DNA from: Fallopia convolvulus
Lineage: Eukaryota; Streptophyta; Magnoliopsida; Caryophyllales; Polygonaceae
Length of the DNA stretch: 64,000 nucleotides
Direction: 5' to 3'
Assembly (NCBI GenBank): GCA_964016875.1
Contig: OZ024735.1
Coordinates: 9,409,338 to 9,473,337 of the forward strand
In this document: positions 1-12,753 of the stretch, in pieces
Position numbering within the stretch: the first letter of the stretch is position 1
Layout of the letters: every line of letters starts with the position of its first letter
The notes under the pieces: generated by a model
The model's input: only the letters and a program-made list of their open reading frames with translations
Database searches by the model: none
What the model was told of the DNA's origin: nothing
Program-made: the position numbers and the translations under genes

Positions 1-3000
1 AAAAACTCGCAAAAGTTTTGGTATGAAAATCTTCGTACCATTCAGCCTTAAACCAAGACCCTTCCCGAAAATGCCCTAAACAGTTGTAAGGTCGAATGTG
101 TCTTTACAAAAGGTATTTCTTAGGCCCATGCTAGTGTATCCAAGCCAAAAAATGAAAAAAAACTCGCAAAAGTTCTGGTACGAAAATCTTCGTACCATTC
201 AGCCTCAAACCAAGACCCTACCCGAAAATGCCCTAAACGGTTGTACGGTTGAATGTGTCTTTACAAAATAATTTTCTTAGGCCCCAACTAGCACATCCAA
301 GACAAAAAAGGAAAAAACTCGCAAAAAGTTCTGCAACGAAAATCTTCGTACCATTCAGCCTCAAACCAAGACCCTTCCCGAAAAGGCCCTAAACGGTTGT
401 ACGGTCGAATGTGTCTTTACACAATATTTTTCTAAGGCCCCAACTAGCACATCCAGGCAAAAAAACGGAAAAAACTCGCAAAAGTTCTGTTACGAAAATC
501 TTCGTACCATTCAGCCTCAAACCAAGACCCTTCCCGAAAATGCCCTAAACGGTCGTACGGTCGAATGTGTCTTTACACAATATTTTTCTAAGGCCCCAAC
601 TAGCACATCCAGGCAAAAAAACGGAAAAAACTCGCAAAAGTTCTGGTACGAAAATCTTTGTACCATTCAGCCTCAAACCTACATCCATTCCGAAAATGCC
701 CTAAACGGTCGTACGGTCGAATGTGTCTTTACAAATGGTTTTTCTTAGGCCCATGCCAGTCCATCAAAGCCAAAAAACGGAAAAAAAACTCGCAAAAGTT
801 CTGGTACGAAAATCTTTGTACCATTTTACCTCAAACCTACATCCATTCCGAAAAAGCCATAAACGGTTCAACGGTCAAATGTGTCTTTACAAAATGTTTT
901 TCTTAGACCCCAACTAGCACATCCAAGACAAAAAAACCGGAAAAACTCGCAAAAGTTTTGGTACGAAAATCTTCGTACCATTCAGCCTCAAACCAAGACC
1001 CTCTCCGAAAATGCCCTAAACAGTTGTAAGGTCGAATGTGTCTTTACAAAAGGTTTTTCTAAGGCCCCAACTAGCACATCCAGGCAAAAAAACGGAAAAA
1101 ACTCGCAAAAGTTCTGGTACGAAAATCTTCGTACCATTCAGCCTCAAACCAAGACCCTACCCGAAAATGCCCTAAACGGTTGTACGGTTGAATGTGTCTT
1201 TACAAAATAATTTTCTTAGGCCCCAACTAGCACATCCAAGACAAAAAAGGAAAAAACTCGCAAAAAGTTCTGCAACGAAAATCTTCGTACCATTCAGCCT
1301 CAAACCAAGACCCTTCCCGAAAAGGCCCTAAACGGTTGTACGGTCGAATGTGTCTTTACACAATATTTTTCTAAGGCCCCAACTAGCACATCCAGGCAAA
1401 AAAACGGAAAAAACTCGCAAAAGTTCTGTTACGAAAATCTTCGTACCATTCAGCCTCAAACCAAGACCCTTCCCGAAAATGCCCTAAACGGTTGTACGGT
1501 CGAATGTGTCTTTACACAATATTTTTCTAAGGCCCCAACTAGCACATCCAGGCAAAAAAACGGAAAAAACTCGCAAAAGTTCTGTTACGAAAATCTTCGT
1601 ACCATTCAGCCTCAAACCAAGACCCTTCCCGAAAATGCCCTAAACGGTCGTACGGTCGAATGTGTCTTTACAAATGGTTTTTTTTAGGCCCATGCCAGTC
1701 CATCAAAGCCAAAAAACGGAAAAAAAACTCGCAAAAGTTCTGGTACGAAAATCTTTGTACCATTTTACCTCAAACCTACATCCATTCCGAAAAAGCCATA
1801 AACGGTTCAACGGTCAAATGTGTCTTTACAAAATGTTTTTCTTAGACCCCAACTAGCACATCCAAGACAAAAAAACCGGAAAAACTCGCAAAAGTTTTGG
1901 TATGAAAATCTTCGTACCATTCAGCCTTAAACCAAGACCCTTCCCGAAAATGCCCTAAACAGTTGTAAGGTCGAATCTGTCTTTACAAAAGGTATTTCTT
2001 AGGCCCATGCTAGTGTATCCAAGCCAAAAAATGAAAAAAAACTCGCAAAAGTTCTGGTACGAAAATCTTCGTACCATTCAGCCTCAAACCAAGACCCTAC
2101 CCGAAAATGCCCTAAACGGTTGTACGGTTGAATGTGTCTTTACAAAATAATTTTCTTAGGCCCCAACTAGCACATCCAAGACAAAAAAGGAAAAAACTCG
2201 CAAAAAGTTCTGCAACGAAAATCTTCGTACCATTCAGCCTCAAACCAAGACCCTTCCCGAAAAGGCCCTAAACGGTTGTACGGTCGAATGTGTCTTTACA
2301 CAATATTTTTCTAAGGCCCCAACTAGCACATCCAGGCAAAAAAACGGAAAAAACTCGCAAAAGTTCTGTTACGAAAATCTTCGTACCATTCAGCCTCAAA
2401 CCAAGACCCTTCCCGAAAATGCCCTAAACGGTCGTACGGTCGAATGTGTCTTTACACAATATTTTTCTAAGGCCCCAACTAGCACATCCAGGCAAAAAAA
2501 CGGAAAAAACTCGCAAAAGTTCTGGTACGAAAATCTTTGTACCATTCAGCCTCAAACCTACATCCATTCCGAAAATGCCCTAAACGGTCGTACGGTCGAA
2601 TGTGTCTTTACAAATGGTTTTTCTTAGGCCCATGCCAGTCCATCAAAGCCAAAAAACGGAAAAAAAACTCGCAAAAGTTCTGGTACGAAAATCTTTGTAC
2701 CATTTTACCTCAAACCTACATCCATTCCGAAAAAGCCATAAACGGTTCAACGGTCAAATGTGTCTTTACAAAATGTTTTTCTTAGACCCCAACTAGCACA
2801 TCCAAGACAAAAAAACCGGAAAAACTCGCAAAAGTTTTGGTACGAAAATCTTCGTACCATTCAGCCTCAAACCAAGACCCTCTCCGAAAATGCCCTAAAC
2901 AGTTGTAAGGTCGAATGTGTCTTTACAAAAGGTTTTTCTAAGGCCCCAACTAGCACATCCAGGCAAAAAAACGGAAAAAACTCGCAAAAGTTCTGGTACG

Positions 3001-6000
3001 AAAATCTTCGTACCATTCAGCCTCAAACCAAGACCCTTCCCGAAAATGCCCTAAACGGTTGTACGGTTGAATGTGTCTTTACAAAATAATTTTCTTAGGC
3101 CCCAACTAGCACATCCAAGACAAAAAAGGAAAAAACTCGCAAAAGTTCTGCAACGAAAATCTTCGTACCATTCAGCCTCAAACCAAGACCCTTCCCGAAA
3201 ATGCCCTAAACGGTTGTACGGTTGAATGTGTCTTTACAAAATAATTTTCTTAGGCCCCAACTAGCACATCCAAGACAAAAAAGGAAAAAACTCGCAAAAG
3301 TTCTGCAACGAAAATCTTCGTACCATTCAGCCTCAAACCAAGACCCTTCCCGAAAATGCCCTAAACGGTTGTACGGTCGAATGTGTCTTTACACAATATT
3401 TTTCTAAGGCCCCAACTAGCACATCCAGGCAAAAAAACGGAAAAAACTCGCAAAAGTTCTGTTACGAAAATCTTCGTACCATTCAGCCTCAAACCAAGAC
3501 CCTTCCCGAAAATGCCCTAAACGGTCGTACGGTCGAATGTGTCTTTACAAATGGTTTTTCTTAGGCCCATGCCAGTCCATCAAAGCCAAAAAACGGAAAA
3601 AAAACTCGCAAAAGTTCTGGTACGAAAATCTTTGTACCATTTTACCTCAAACCTACATCCATTCCGAAAAAGCCATAAACGGTTCAACGGTCAAATGTGT
3701 CTTTACAAAATGTTTTTCTTAGACCCCAACTAGCACATCCAAGACAAAAAAACCGGAAAAACTCGCAAAAGTTTTGGTACGAAAATCTTCGTACCATTCA
3801 GCCTTAAACCAAGACCCTTCCCGAAAATGCCCTAAACAGTTGTAAGGTCGAATCTGTCTTTACAAAAGGTATTTCTTAGGCCCATGCTAGTGTATCCAAG
3901 CCAAAAAATGAAAAAAAACTTGCAAAAGTTCTGGTACGAAAATCTTCGTACCATTCAGCCTCAAACCAAGACCCTACCCGAAAATGCCCTAAACGGTTGT
4001 ACGGTTGAATGTGTCTTTACAAAATAATTTTCTTAGGCCCCAACTAGCACATCCAAGACAAAAAAGGAAAAAACTCGCAAAAAGTTCTGCAACGAAAATC
4101 TTCGTACCATTCAGCCTCAAACCAAGACCCTTCCCGAAAAGGCCCTAAACGGTTGTACGGTCGAATGTGTCTTTACACAATATTTTTCTAAGGCCCCAAC
4201 TAGCACATCCAGGCAAAAAAACGGAAAAAACTCGCAAAAGTTCTGTTACGAAAATCTTCGTACCATTCAGCCTCAAACCAAGACCCTTCCCGAAAATGCC
4301 CTAAACGGTCGTACGGTCGAATGTGTCTTTACAAATGGTTTTTCTTAGGCCCATGCCAGTCCATCAAAGCCAAAAAACGGAAAAAAAACTCGCAAAAGTT
4401 CTGGTACGAAAATCTTTGTACCATTTTACCTCAAACCTACATCCATTCTGAAAAAGCCATAAACGGTTCAACGGTCAAATGTGTCTTTACAAAATGTTTT
4501 TCTTAGACCCCAACTAGCACATCCAAGACAAAAAAACCGGAAAAACTCGCAAAAGTTTTGGTACGAAAATCTTCGGACCATTCAGCCTTAAACCAAGACC
4601 CTTCCCGAAAATGCCCTAAACAGTTGTAAGGTCGAATGTGTCTTTACAAAAGGTATTTCTTAGGCCCATGCTAGTGTATCCAAGCCAAAAAATGAAAAAA
4701 ACTCGCAAAAGTTCTGCAACGAAAATCTTCGTACCATTCAGCCTCAAACCAAGACCCTTCCCGAAAATACCCTAAACGGTTCTACGGTCGAATGCGTCTT
4801 TACAAAATAATTTTCTTAGGCCCCAACTAGCACATCCAAGACAAAAAAGGAAAAAACTCGCAAAAGTTCTGGTACGAAAATCTTCGTACCATTCAGCCTC
4901 CAACCAAGATCCTTCCCGAAAATGCCCTAAACGGTTGTACGGTCGAATGTGTCTTTACAAAATAATTTTCTTAGGCCCCAACTAGCACATCCAAGACAAA
5001 AAACGGAAAAAACTCACAAAAGTTCTGGTACGAAAATCTTCGTACCATTCAGCCTTAAACCAAGACCCTTCCCGAAAATGCCCTAAACGGTTGTAAGGTC
5101 GAATGTGTCTTTACAAAAGGTATTCTTAGGCCCATGCTAGTGTATCCAAGCCAAAAAACGGAAAAAACTCGCAAAAGTTCTGGTACGAAAATCTCCGTAC
5201 CATTCAGCCTCAAACCAAGACCCTTCCCGAAAAGGCCCTAAACGGTTGTACGGTCGAATGTGTCTTTACACAATATTTTTCTAAGGCCCCAACTAGCACA
5301 TCCAGGCAAAAAAACGGAAAAAACTCGCAAAAGTTCTGTTACGAAAATCTTCGTACCATTCAGCCTCAAACCAAGACCCTTCCCGAAAATGCCCTAAACG
5401 GTCGTACGGTCGAATGTGTCTTTACAAATGGTTTTTCTTAGGCCCATGCCAGTCCATCAAAGCCAAAAAACGGAAAAAAAACTCGCAAAAGTTCTGGTAC
5501 GAAAATCTTTGTACCATTTTACCTCAAACCTACATCCATTCCGAAAAAGCCATAAACGGTTCAACGGTCAAATGTGTCTTTACAAAATGTTTTTCTTAGA
5601 CCCCAACTAGCACATCCAAGACAAAAAAACCGGAAAAACTCGCAAAAGTTTTGGTACGAAAATCTTCGTACCATTCAGCCTTAAACCAAGACCCTTCCCG
5701 AAAATGCCCTAAACAGTTGTAAGGTCGAATCTGTCTTTACAAAAGGTATTTCTTAGGCCCATGCTAGTGTATCCAAGCCAAAAAATGAAAAAAAACTTGC
5801 AAAAGTTCTGGTACGAAAATCTTCGTACCATTCAGCCTCAAACCAAGACCCTACCCGAAAATGCCCTAAACGGTTGTACGGTTGAATGTGTCTTTACAAA
5901 ATAATTTTCTTAGGCCCCAACTAGCACATCCAAGACAAAAAAGGAAAAAACTCGCAAAAAGTTCTGCAACGAAAATCTTCGTACCATTCAGCCTCAAACC

Positions 6001-7950
6001 AAGACCCTTCCCGAAAAGGCCCTAAACGGTTGTACGGTCGAATGTGTCTTTACACAATATTTTTCTAAGGCCCCAACTAGCACATCCAGGCAAAAAAACG
6101 GAAAAAACTCGCAAAAGTTCTGTTACGAAAATCTTCGTACCATTCAGCCTCAAACCAAGACCCTTCCCGAAAATGCCCTAAACGGTCGTACGGTCGAATG
6201 TGTCTTTACAAATGGTTTTTCTTAGGCCCATGCCAGTCCATCAAAGCCAAAAAACGGAAAAAAAACTCGCAAAAGTTCTGGTACGAAAATCTTTGTACCA
6301 TTTTACCTCAAACCTACATCCATTCTGAAAAAGCCATAAACGGTTCAACGGTCAAATGTGTCTTTACAAAATGTTTTTCTTAGACCCCAACTAGCACATC
6401 CAAGACAAAAAAACCGGAAAAACTCGCAAAAGTTTTGGTACGAAAATCTTCGTACCATTCAGCCTTAAACCAAGACCCTTCCCGAAAATGCCCTAAACAG
6501 TTGTAAGGTCGAATGTGTCTTTACAAAAGGTATTTCTTAGGCCCATGCTAGTGTATCCAAGCCAAAAAATGAAAAAAACTCGCAAAAGTTCTGCAACGAA
6601 AATCTTCGTACCATTCAGCCTCAAACCAAGACCCTTCCCGAAAATACCCTAAACGGTTCTACGGTCGAATGCGTCTTTACAAAATAATTTTCTTAGGCCC
6701 CAACTAGCACATCCAAGACAAAAAAGGAAAAAACTCGCAAAAGTTCTGGTACGAAAATCTTCGTACCATTCAGCCTCCAACCAAGATCCTTCCCGAAAAT
6801 GCCCTAAACGGTTGTACGGTCGAATGTGTCTTTACAAAATAATTTTCTTAGGCCCCAACTAGCACATCCAAGACAAAAAACGGAAAAAACTCACAAAAGT
6901 TCTGGTACGAAAATCTTCGTACCATTCAGCCTTAAACCAAGACCCTTCCCGAAAATGCCCTAAACGGTTGTAAGGTCGAATGTGTCTTTACAAAAGGTAT
7001 TCTTAGGCCCATGCTAGTGTATCCAAGCCAAAAAACGGAAAAAACTCGCAAAAGTTCTGGTACGAAAATCTCCGTACCATTCAGCCTCAAACCAAGACCC
7101 TTCCCGAAAAGGCCCTAAACGGTTGTACGGTCGAATGTGTCTTTACACAATATTTTTCTAAGGCCCCAACTAGCACATCCAGGCAAAAAAACGGAAAAAA
7201 CTCGCAAAAGTTCTGTTACGAAAATCTTCGTACCATTCAGCCTCAAACCAAGACCCTTCCCGAAAATGCCCTAAACGGTCGTACGGTCGAATGTGTCTTT
7301 ACAAATGGTTTTTCTTAGGCCCATGCCAGTCCATCAAAGCCAAAAAACGGAAAAAAAACTCGCAAAAGTTCTGGTACGAAAATCTTTGTACCATTTTACC
7401 TCAAACCTACATCCATTCCGAAAAAGCCATAAACGGTTCAACGGTCAAATGTGTCTTTACAAAATGTTTTTCTTAGACCCCAACTAGCACATCCAAGACA
7501 AAAAAACCGGAAAAACTCGCAAAAGTTTTGGTACGAAAATCTTCGTACCATTCAGCCTTAAACCAAGACACTTCCCGAAAATGCCCTAAACAGTTGTAAG
7601 GGCGAATGTGTCTTTACAAAAGGTATTTCTTAGGCCCATGCTAGTGTATCCAAGCCAAAAAATGAAAAAAACTCGCAAAAGTTCTGGTACGAAAATCTTC
7701 GTACCATTCAGCCTCAAACCAAGACCCTTCCCGAAAATGCCCTAAACGGTTGTACGGTTGAATGTGTCTTTACAAAATAATTTTCTTAGGCCCCAACTAG
7801 CACATCCAAGACAAAAAAGGAAAAAACTCGCAAAAGTTCTGCAACGAAAATCTTCGTACCATTCAGCCTCAAACCAAGACCCTTCCCGAAAATGCCCTAA
7901 ACGGTTGTACGGTCGAATGTGTCTTTACAAAATAATTTTCTTAGGCCCCA
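1..7950 (+). repeat. Higher-order repeat, 12 monomers per 1,877 bp unit
   Basis: Diagnostic monomer variants recur at a fixed long period. The variant beginning near 1660 returns at 3537, 5414 and 7291, each exactly 1,877 bp apart. A related one at 4321 returns at 6198, and one at 658 returns at 2537 (1,879 bp). Inside the unit the same monomer type is also found 5 and 7 monomers apart (3537 to 4321, 4321 to 5414), so the 12-mer looks like a 5+7 composite. Left of 3.5 kb a 6-monomer period (~939 bp) is also visible (723, 1662, 2602, 3539). This is the expected product of recent unequal exchange or conversion. To the right of about 8 kb the order breaks down. Confidence 0.9.
176..197. repeat. 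Dyad (hairpin-capable) element in satellite monomer, representative copy
   Basis: The arms TGGTACGAA (176-184) and TTCGTACCA (189-197) are perfect reverse complements around the loop AATC. The same 9-bp dyad is present in most monomers of the array. Some monomer types lose pairing in one arm only: TGCAACGAA or TGTTACGAA on the left, or TTTGTACCA on the right. Short dyad symmetries are common in centromeric satellites and have been discussed as non-B DNA; any function here is inference. Confidence 0.85.
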
Positions 7951-10900
7951 ACTAGCACATCCAAGACAAAAAACGGAAAAAACTCACAAAAGTTCTAGTA
8001 CGAAAATCTTCGTACCATTCAGCCTTAAACCAAGACCCTTCCCGAAAATGCCCCAAACGGTTGTAAGGTCGAATGTGTCTTTACAAAAGGTATTCTTAGG
8101 CCCATGCTAGTGTATCCAAGCCAAAAAACGGAAAAAACTCGCAAAAGTTCTGGTACGAAAATCTTCGTACCATTCAGCCTCAAACCAAGACCCTTCCCGA
8201 AAAGGCCCTAAACGGTTGTACGGTCGAATGTGTCTTTACAAAATATTTTTCTAAGGCCCCAACTAGCACATCCAGGCAAAAAAACGGAAAAAACTCGCAA
8301 AAGTTCTGGTACGAAAATCTTCGTACCATTCAGCCTCAAACCAAGACCCTTCCCGAAAATGCCCTAAACGGTCGTACGGTCAAATGTGTTTTTACAAAAG
8401 ATTTTTCTTAGGCCCATGCTAGTCCATCCAAGCCAAAAAACGGATAAAAACTCAAACAAGATCTGGTACGAAAATCTTCGTACCATTTAACCTCAAACCT
8501 ACATCCATTCTAAAAATGCCATAAACGGTTCAATGGTCGAATGTGTCTTTACAAAATGTTTTTCTTAGGCCCCAACTAGCACATCCAAGACAAAAAACGG
8601 AAAAAACTCGCAAAAGTTCTGGTACGAAAATCTTCGTACCATTCAGCCTTAAACCAAGACCCTTCCCGAAAATGCCCTAAACGGTTGTAAGGTCGAATGT
8701 GTCTTTACAAAAGATTTTTCTTAGGCCCATGCTAGTCCATCCAAGCCAAAAAACGGAAAAAAACTCAAACAAGATCTGGTACGAAAATCTTCGTACCATT
8801 TAACCTCAAACCTACATCCATTCTAAAAATGCCATAAACGGTTCAATGGTCAAATGTGTCTTTACAAAATGTTTTTCTTAGACCTCAACTAGCACATCCA
8901 AGACAAAAAACGGAAAAAACTCGCAAAAGTTCTGGTACGAAAATCTTCGTACCATTCAGCCTCAAACCAAGACCCTTCCCGAAAAGGCCCTAAACGATTG
9001 TACGGTCGAATGTGTCTTTACAAAATAATTTTCTTAGGCCCCAACTAGCACATCCAAGACAAAAAACGGAAAAAACTCGCAAAAGTTCTGGTACGAAAAT
9101 CTTCGTACCATTCAGCCTTAAACCAAGACCCTTCCCGAAAATGCCCTAAATGGACGTACGGTCGAATGTGTCTTTACAAAAGGTTTTTCTTAGGCCCATG
9201 CTAGTCCATCAAAGCCAAAAAACGGAAAAAAAAACTCGCAAAAGTTCTGGTACGAAAATCTTCGTACCATTTTACCTCAAACCTACCTCCATTCCGAAAA
9301 AGCCATAAACGGTTCAACAGTCAAATGTGTCTTTACAAAATGTTTTTCTCAGACCCAAACTAGCACATCCAAGACAAAAAAAACGGAAAAACTCGCAAAA
9401 GTTCTGGTACGAAAATCTTCGTACCATTCAGCCTTAAACCAAGACCCTTCCCGAAAATGCCCTAAACGGTTGTAAGGTCGAATGTGTCTTTACAAAAGGT
9501 ATTTCTTAGGCCCATGCTAGTGTATCTAAGCCTAAAAATGGAAAAAACTCGCAAAAGTTCTGGTACGAAAATCTTCGTACCATTTTACCTCAAACCTACA
9601 TCCATTCCGAAAAAGCCATAAACGGTTCAACGGTCAAATGTGTCTTTACAAAATGTTTTTCTTAGACCCCAACTAACACATCCAAGACAAAAAAAACGGA
9701 AAAACTCGCAAAAGTTCTGCTACCAAAATCTTCGTACCTTTCAGCCTCAAACCAAGACCCTTCCCGAAAATGCCCTAAACGGTTGTACGGTCGAATGTGT
9801 CTTTACAAAATAATTTTCTTAGGCCCCAACTAGCACATCCAAGACAAAAAACGGAAAAAACTCGCAAAAGTTCTGGTACGAAAATCTTCGTACCATTCAG
9901 CCTTAAACCAAGACCCTTCCCGAAAATGCCCTAAACGGTTGTAAGGTCGAATGTGTCTTTACAAAAGGTATTCTTAGGCCCATTTTAGTGTATCCAAGCC
10001 AAAAAACGGAAAAAACTCGCAAAAGTTCTGGTACGAAAATCTTCGTACCATTTTACCTCAAACCTACACCCATTCCGAAAATGCCCTAAACGGTTCAACG
10101 GTCAAATGTGTCTCTACAAAATGTTTTTCTTAGGCCCCAACTAGCACATCCAAGACAAAAAAACGGAAAAAACTCGCAAAAGTTCTGGTACGAAAATCTT
10201 CGTACCATTTAGCCTCAAACCAAAACCCTTCCCGATAATGCCCTAAACGGTTGTACGGTGGAATGTGTCTTTACAAAATGTTTTTCTTAGGCCCCAACTA
10301 GCACATCCAAGACAAAAAAAGGAAAAAACTCGCAAAAGTTCTGGTACTAAAATCTTCGTACCATTCAGCCTCAAACCAAGACCCTCTCCGAAAATGCCCT
10401 AAACGGTTGTACGGTCGAATGTGTATTTACAAAATATTTTTCTAAGGCCCCAACTCGCACATCCAGGCAAAAAAACGGAAAAAAATCGCAAAAGTTTTGG
10501 TACGAAAATCTTCGTACCATTCAGCCTCAAACCAAGACCCTTCCCGAAAATGCCCTAAACGGTCGTACGGTCGAATGTGTTTTTATAAAAGATTTTTCTT
10601 AGGCCCATGCTAGTCCATCCAAGCCAAAAAACGGAAAAAAACTCAAACAAGATCTGGTACGAAAATCTTCGTACCATTTAACCTCAAACCTACATCCATT
10701 CTAAAAATGCCATAAACGGTTCAATGGTCGAATGTGTCTTTACAAAATGTTTTTCTTAGACCCCAACTAGAACATCCAAGACAAAAAACGGAAAAAACTC
10801 GCAAAAGTTCTGGTACGAAAATCTTCGTACCATTCAGCCTCAGACCAAGACCCTTCCCGAAAAGGCCCTAAACGGTTGTACGGTCGAATGTGTCTCTACA

Positions 10901-11350
10901 AAATAATTTTCTTAGGCCCCAACTAGCACATCCAAGACAAAAAACGGAAAAAACTCGCAAAAGTTCTGGTACGAAAATCTTCGTAACATACAGCCTTAAA
11001 CCAAGACCCTTCCCGAAAATGCCCTAAACGGTTGTAAGGTCGAATGTGTCTTTACAAAAGGTATTTCTTAGGCCCATGCTAGTGTATCTAAGCCAAAAAA
11101 CGGAAAAAACTCGAAAAAGTTCTGGTACGAAAATCTTCGTACCATTTTACCTCAAACCTACACCCATTCCGAAAATGCCCTAAACGGTTCAACGGTCAAA
11201 TGTGTCTTTACAAAATGTTTTTCTTAGGCCCCAACTAGCACATCCAAGACAAAAAAACGGAAAAAACTCGCAAAAGTTCTGCTACGAAAATCTTCGTACT
11301 ATTCAGTCTCAAACCTAGACCCTTCCCGATAATGCCAGTTCTGCTACGAA

Positions 11351-12279
11351 AATCAACTTTGATAGTTCAATTGGATTGTCTCTAACGCTAAATCCAATTG
11401 ATTAACTAGATTTGATCTTTAACAATCAAACTAGAACAATCTCAATTGAATGCTAGAACACGAGTTGTTTTAATGGCCCAAAAGCAAGACTAAACCAAAG
11501 GGGTTTAATCTTACTTCAAGCTGATTTTTCATTAATGGAATTGCAAAGTATAAATAGTAGAATACAAAGCTGAAACTTGGAGAGCAAGCAAGGGGTATGG
11601 CTGGCCCTAGAGGGGTAGATTTGGCCTTTACTTGCTTCCCAAGATATAATAAAATATCTATAACTATATCTATCTAGATTACCTTAAATAAAATAAATCA
11701 TGGCTGATTTATTTATTTAAGAAAATGTCCTAACAAACTCAAAATAGCTAAAAGATAATAAAAACATAGGAGAGATTATCAACCACTAACATAAGCCTAT
11801 GGTCGAAATCCTCTTAACATAAATAAATAAAAATCGTCCTTAATAAAATAATTACAGATAGAAATTCAAACTAGAGATAAGATTCCCGTAAGACTTGAAC
11901 AGCTCTTAGTAAAACCCATTTTTTGGCCCTTTTCTGTTGGATTCTGAATTTGATGTCAACTACACAGTTGTAGAACGTTTTAATTATCTTTCCAACGAGT
12001 ACTTAACGGACTTGAGATGAATTTTCTAGCCCAAGTTATGACCAGTTTACTGAGCACTGTTTTCCATTTGACGGACTTCTTACTTTTCCGAACTTTTGTG
12101 ACTTGATTCTCTTCCTTCCTGGCCTTGAACGCCATGGATGGATATTTTGAAAAGATAGTATCAAGTCCATGAACACCTCTTTGAATTTGAATGCTCGGGA
12201 CCTTAGTAAAGGTCTTGGTGTTTGGCCTCCATTCGTCTGCAACGAATCATTCACTTTGATCCTCCCTTGATTTACATCA
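11351..12279 (+). mobile_element. Truncated copy of the solo LTR, duplicated with the satellite
   Basis: This segment matches 12925-13931 nearly base for base but lacks the first ~170 bp of the LTR and ~80 bp corresponding to 13021-13103. Its right junction (ACATCA followed by CCTACATCC) and the following satellite variants (ATAAATGG, ATGCTTTTCTTAGACC, GGCCCTAACTAGC) are the same as those after 13931. It is therefore a copy of the same insertion event, carried along by duplication of the array. The unit is 1,652 bp end to end, that is one LTR plus three monomers. The left junction falls in a shared AATC at 11351-11354, next to a satellite monomer itself shortened near 11335. Confidence 0.85.
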
Positions 12280-12753
12280 CCTACATCCATTCCGAAAATG
12301 CCATAAATGGTTCAACGGTCGAATGTGTCTTTACAAAATGCTTTTCTTAGACCCCAACTAGCACATCCAAGACAAAAAACGGAAAAAACTCGCAAAAGTT
12401 CTGGTACGAAAATCTTCGTACCATTTAGCCTCAAACCAAGACCCTTCCCGAAAAGGCCCTAAACGGTTGTACGGTCGAATGTGTCTTTACAAAATAATTT
12501 TCTTAGGCCCTAACTAGCACATCCAAGACAAAAAACGGAAAAAACTCGCAAAAGTTCTGGTACGAAAATCTTCGTACCATTCACCCTCAAACCAAGACCC
12601 TTCCCGAAAATGCCCTAAACGGTCGTACGGTCGAATGTGTCTTTACAAAAGGTTTTTCTTAGGCCCATGCTAGTCCATCCAAGCCAAAAAACGGAAAAAA
12701 ACTCGCAAAAGTTCTGGTACGAAAATCTTCATACCATTTAACCTCAAACCTAC
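12280..12753 (+). repeat. Satellite array, three monomers between two LTR copies
   Basis: 474 bp of the same satellite, about 3 x 158 bp, in the same orientation. It holds the right-flank target sequence CCTAC of the first LTR copy and the left-flank CCTAC of the second, consistent with an LTR-plus-three-monomers duplication unit. Confidence 0.93.

Larger units (their letters stand above)
1..11350 (+). repeat. Satellite array, ~156-157 bp monomers (block 1)
   Basis: Head-to-tail tandem repeat that begins before the left edge. Successive copies of the anchor CTCGCAAAAGTTCTG start near 163, 318, 475 and 631, giving a period of 155-157 bp and about 72 monomers in this block. Each monomer runs anchor, dyad GGTACGAAAATCTTCGTACC, CAAACCAAGACCCTTCC, CCTAAACGGTTGTACGGTCG, GTGTCTTTACAAAA, then CTTAGGCCCCAACTAGCACA. 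A second monomer type has GGCCCATGCTAGTCCATCC and CAAACCTACATCCATTCC instead. No inversions are seen. The length is like known plant centromeric satellites (rice CentO 155 bp, maize CentC 156 bp), but I claim no sequence homology. A centromeric or pericentromeric role is inference. Short reading frames inside the repeat are not genes. Confidence 0.97.

Noticed and set aside
1..11350. CRISPR-like regular repeats
   Set aside because: Period ~156 bp with no short-repeat/unique-spacer pattern, and the context is plant nuclear DNA; it is an ordinary satellite.
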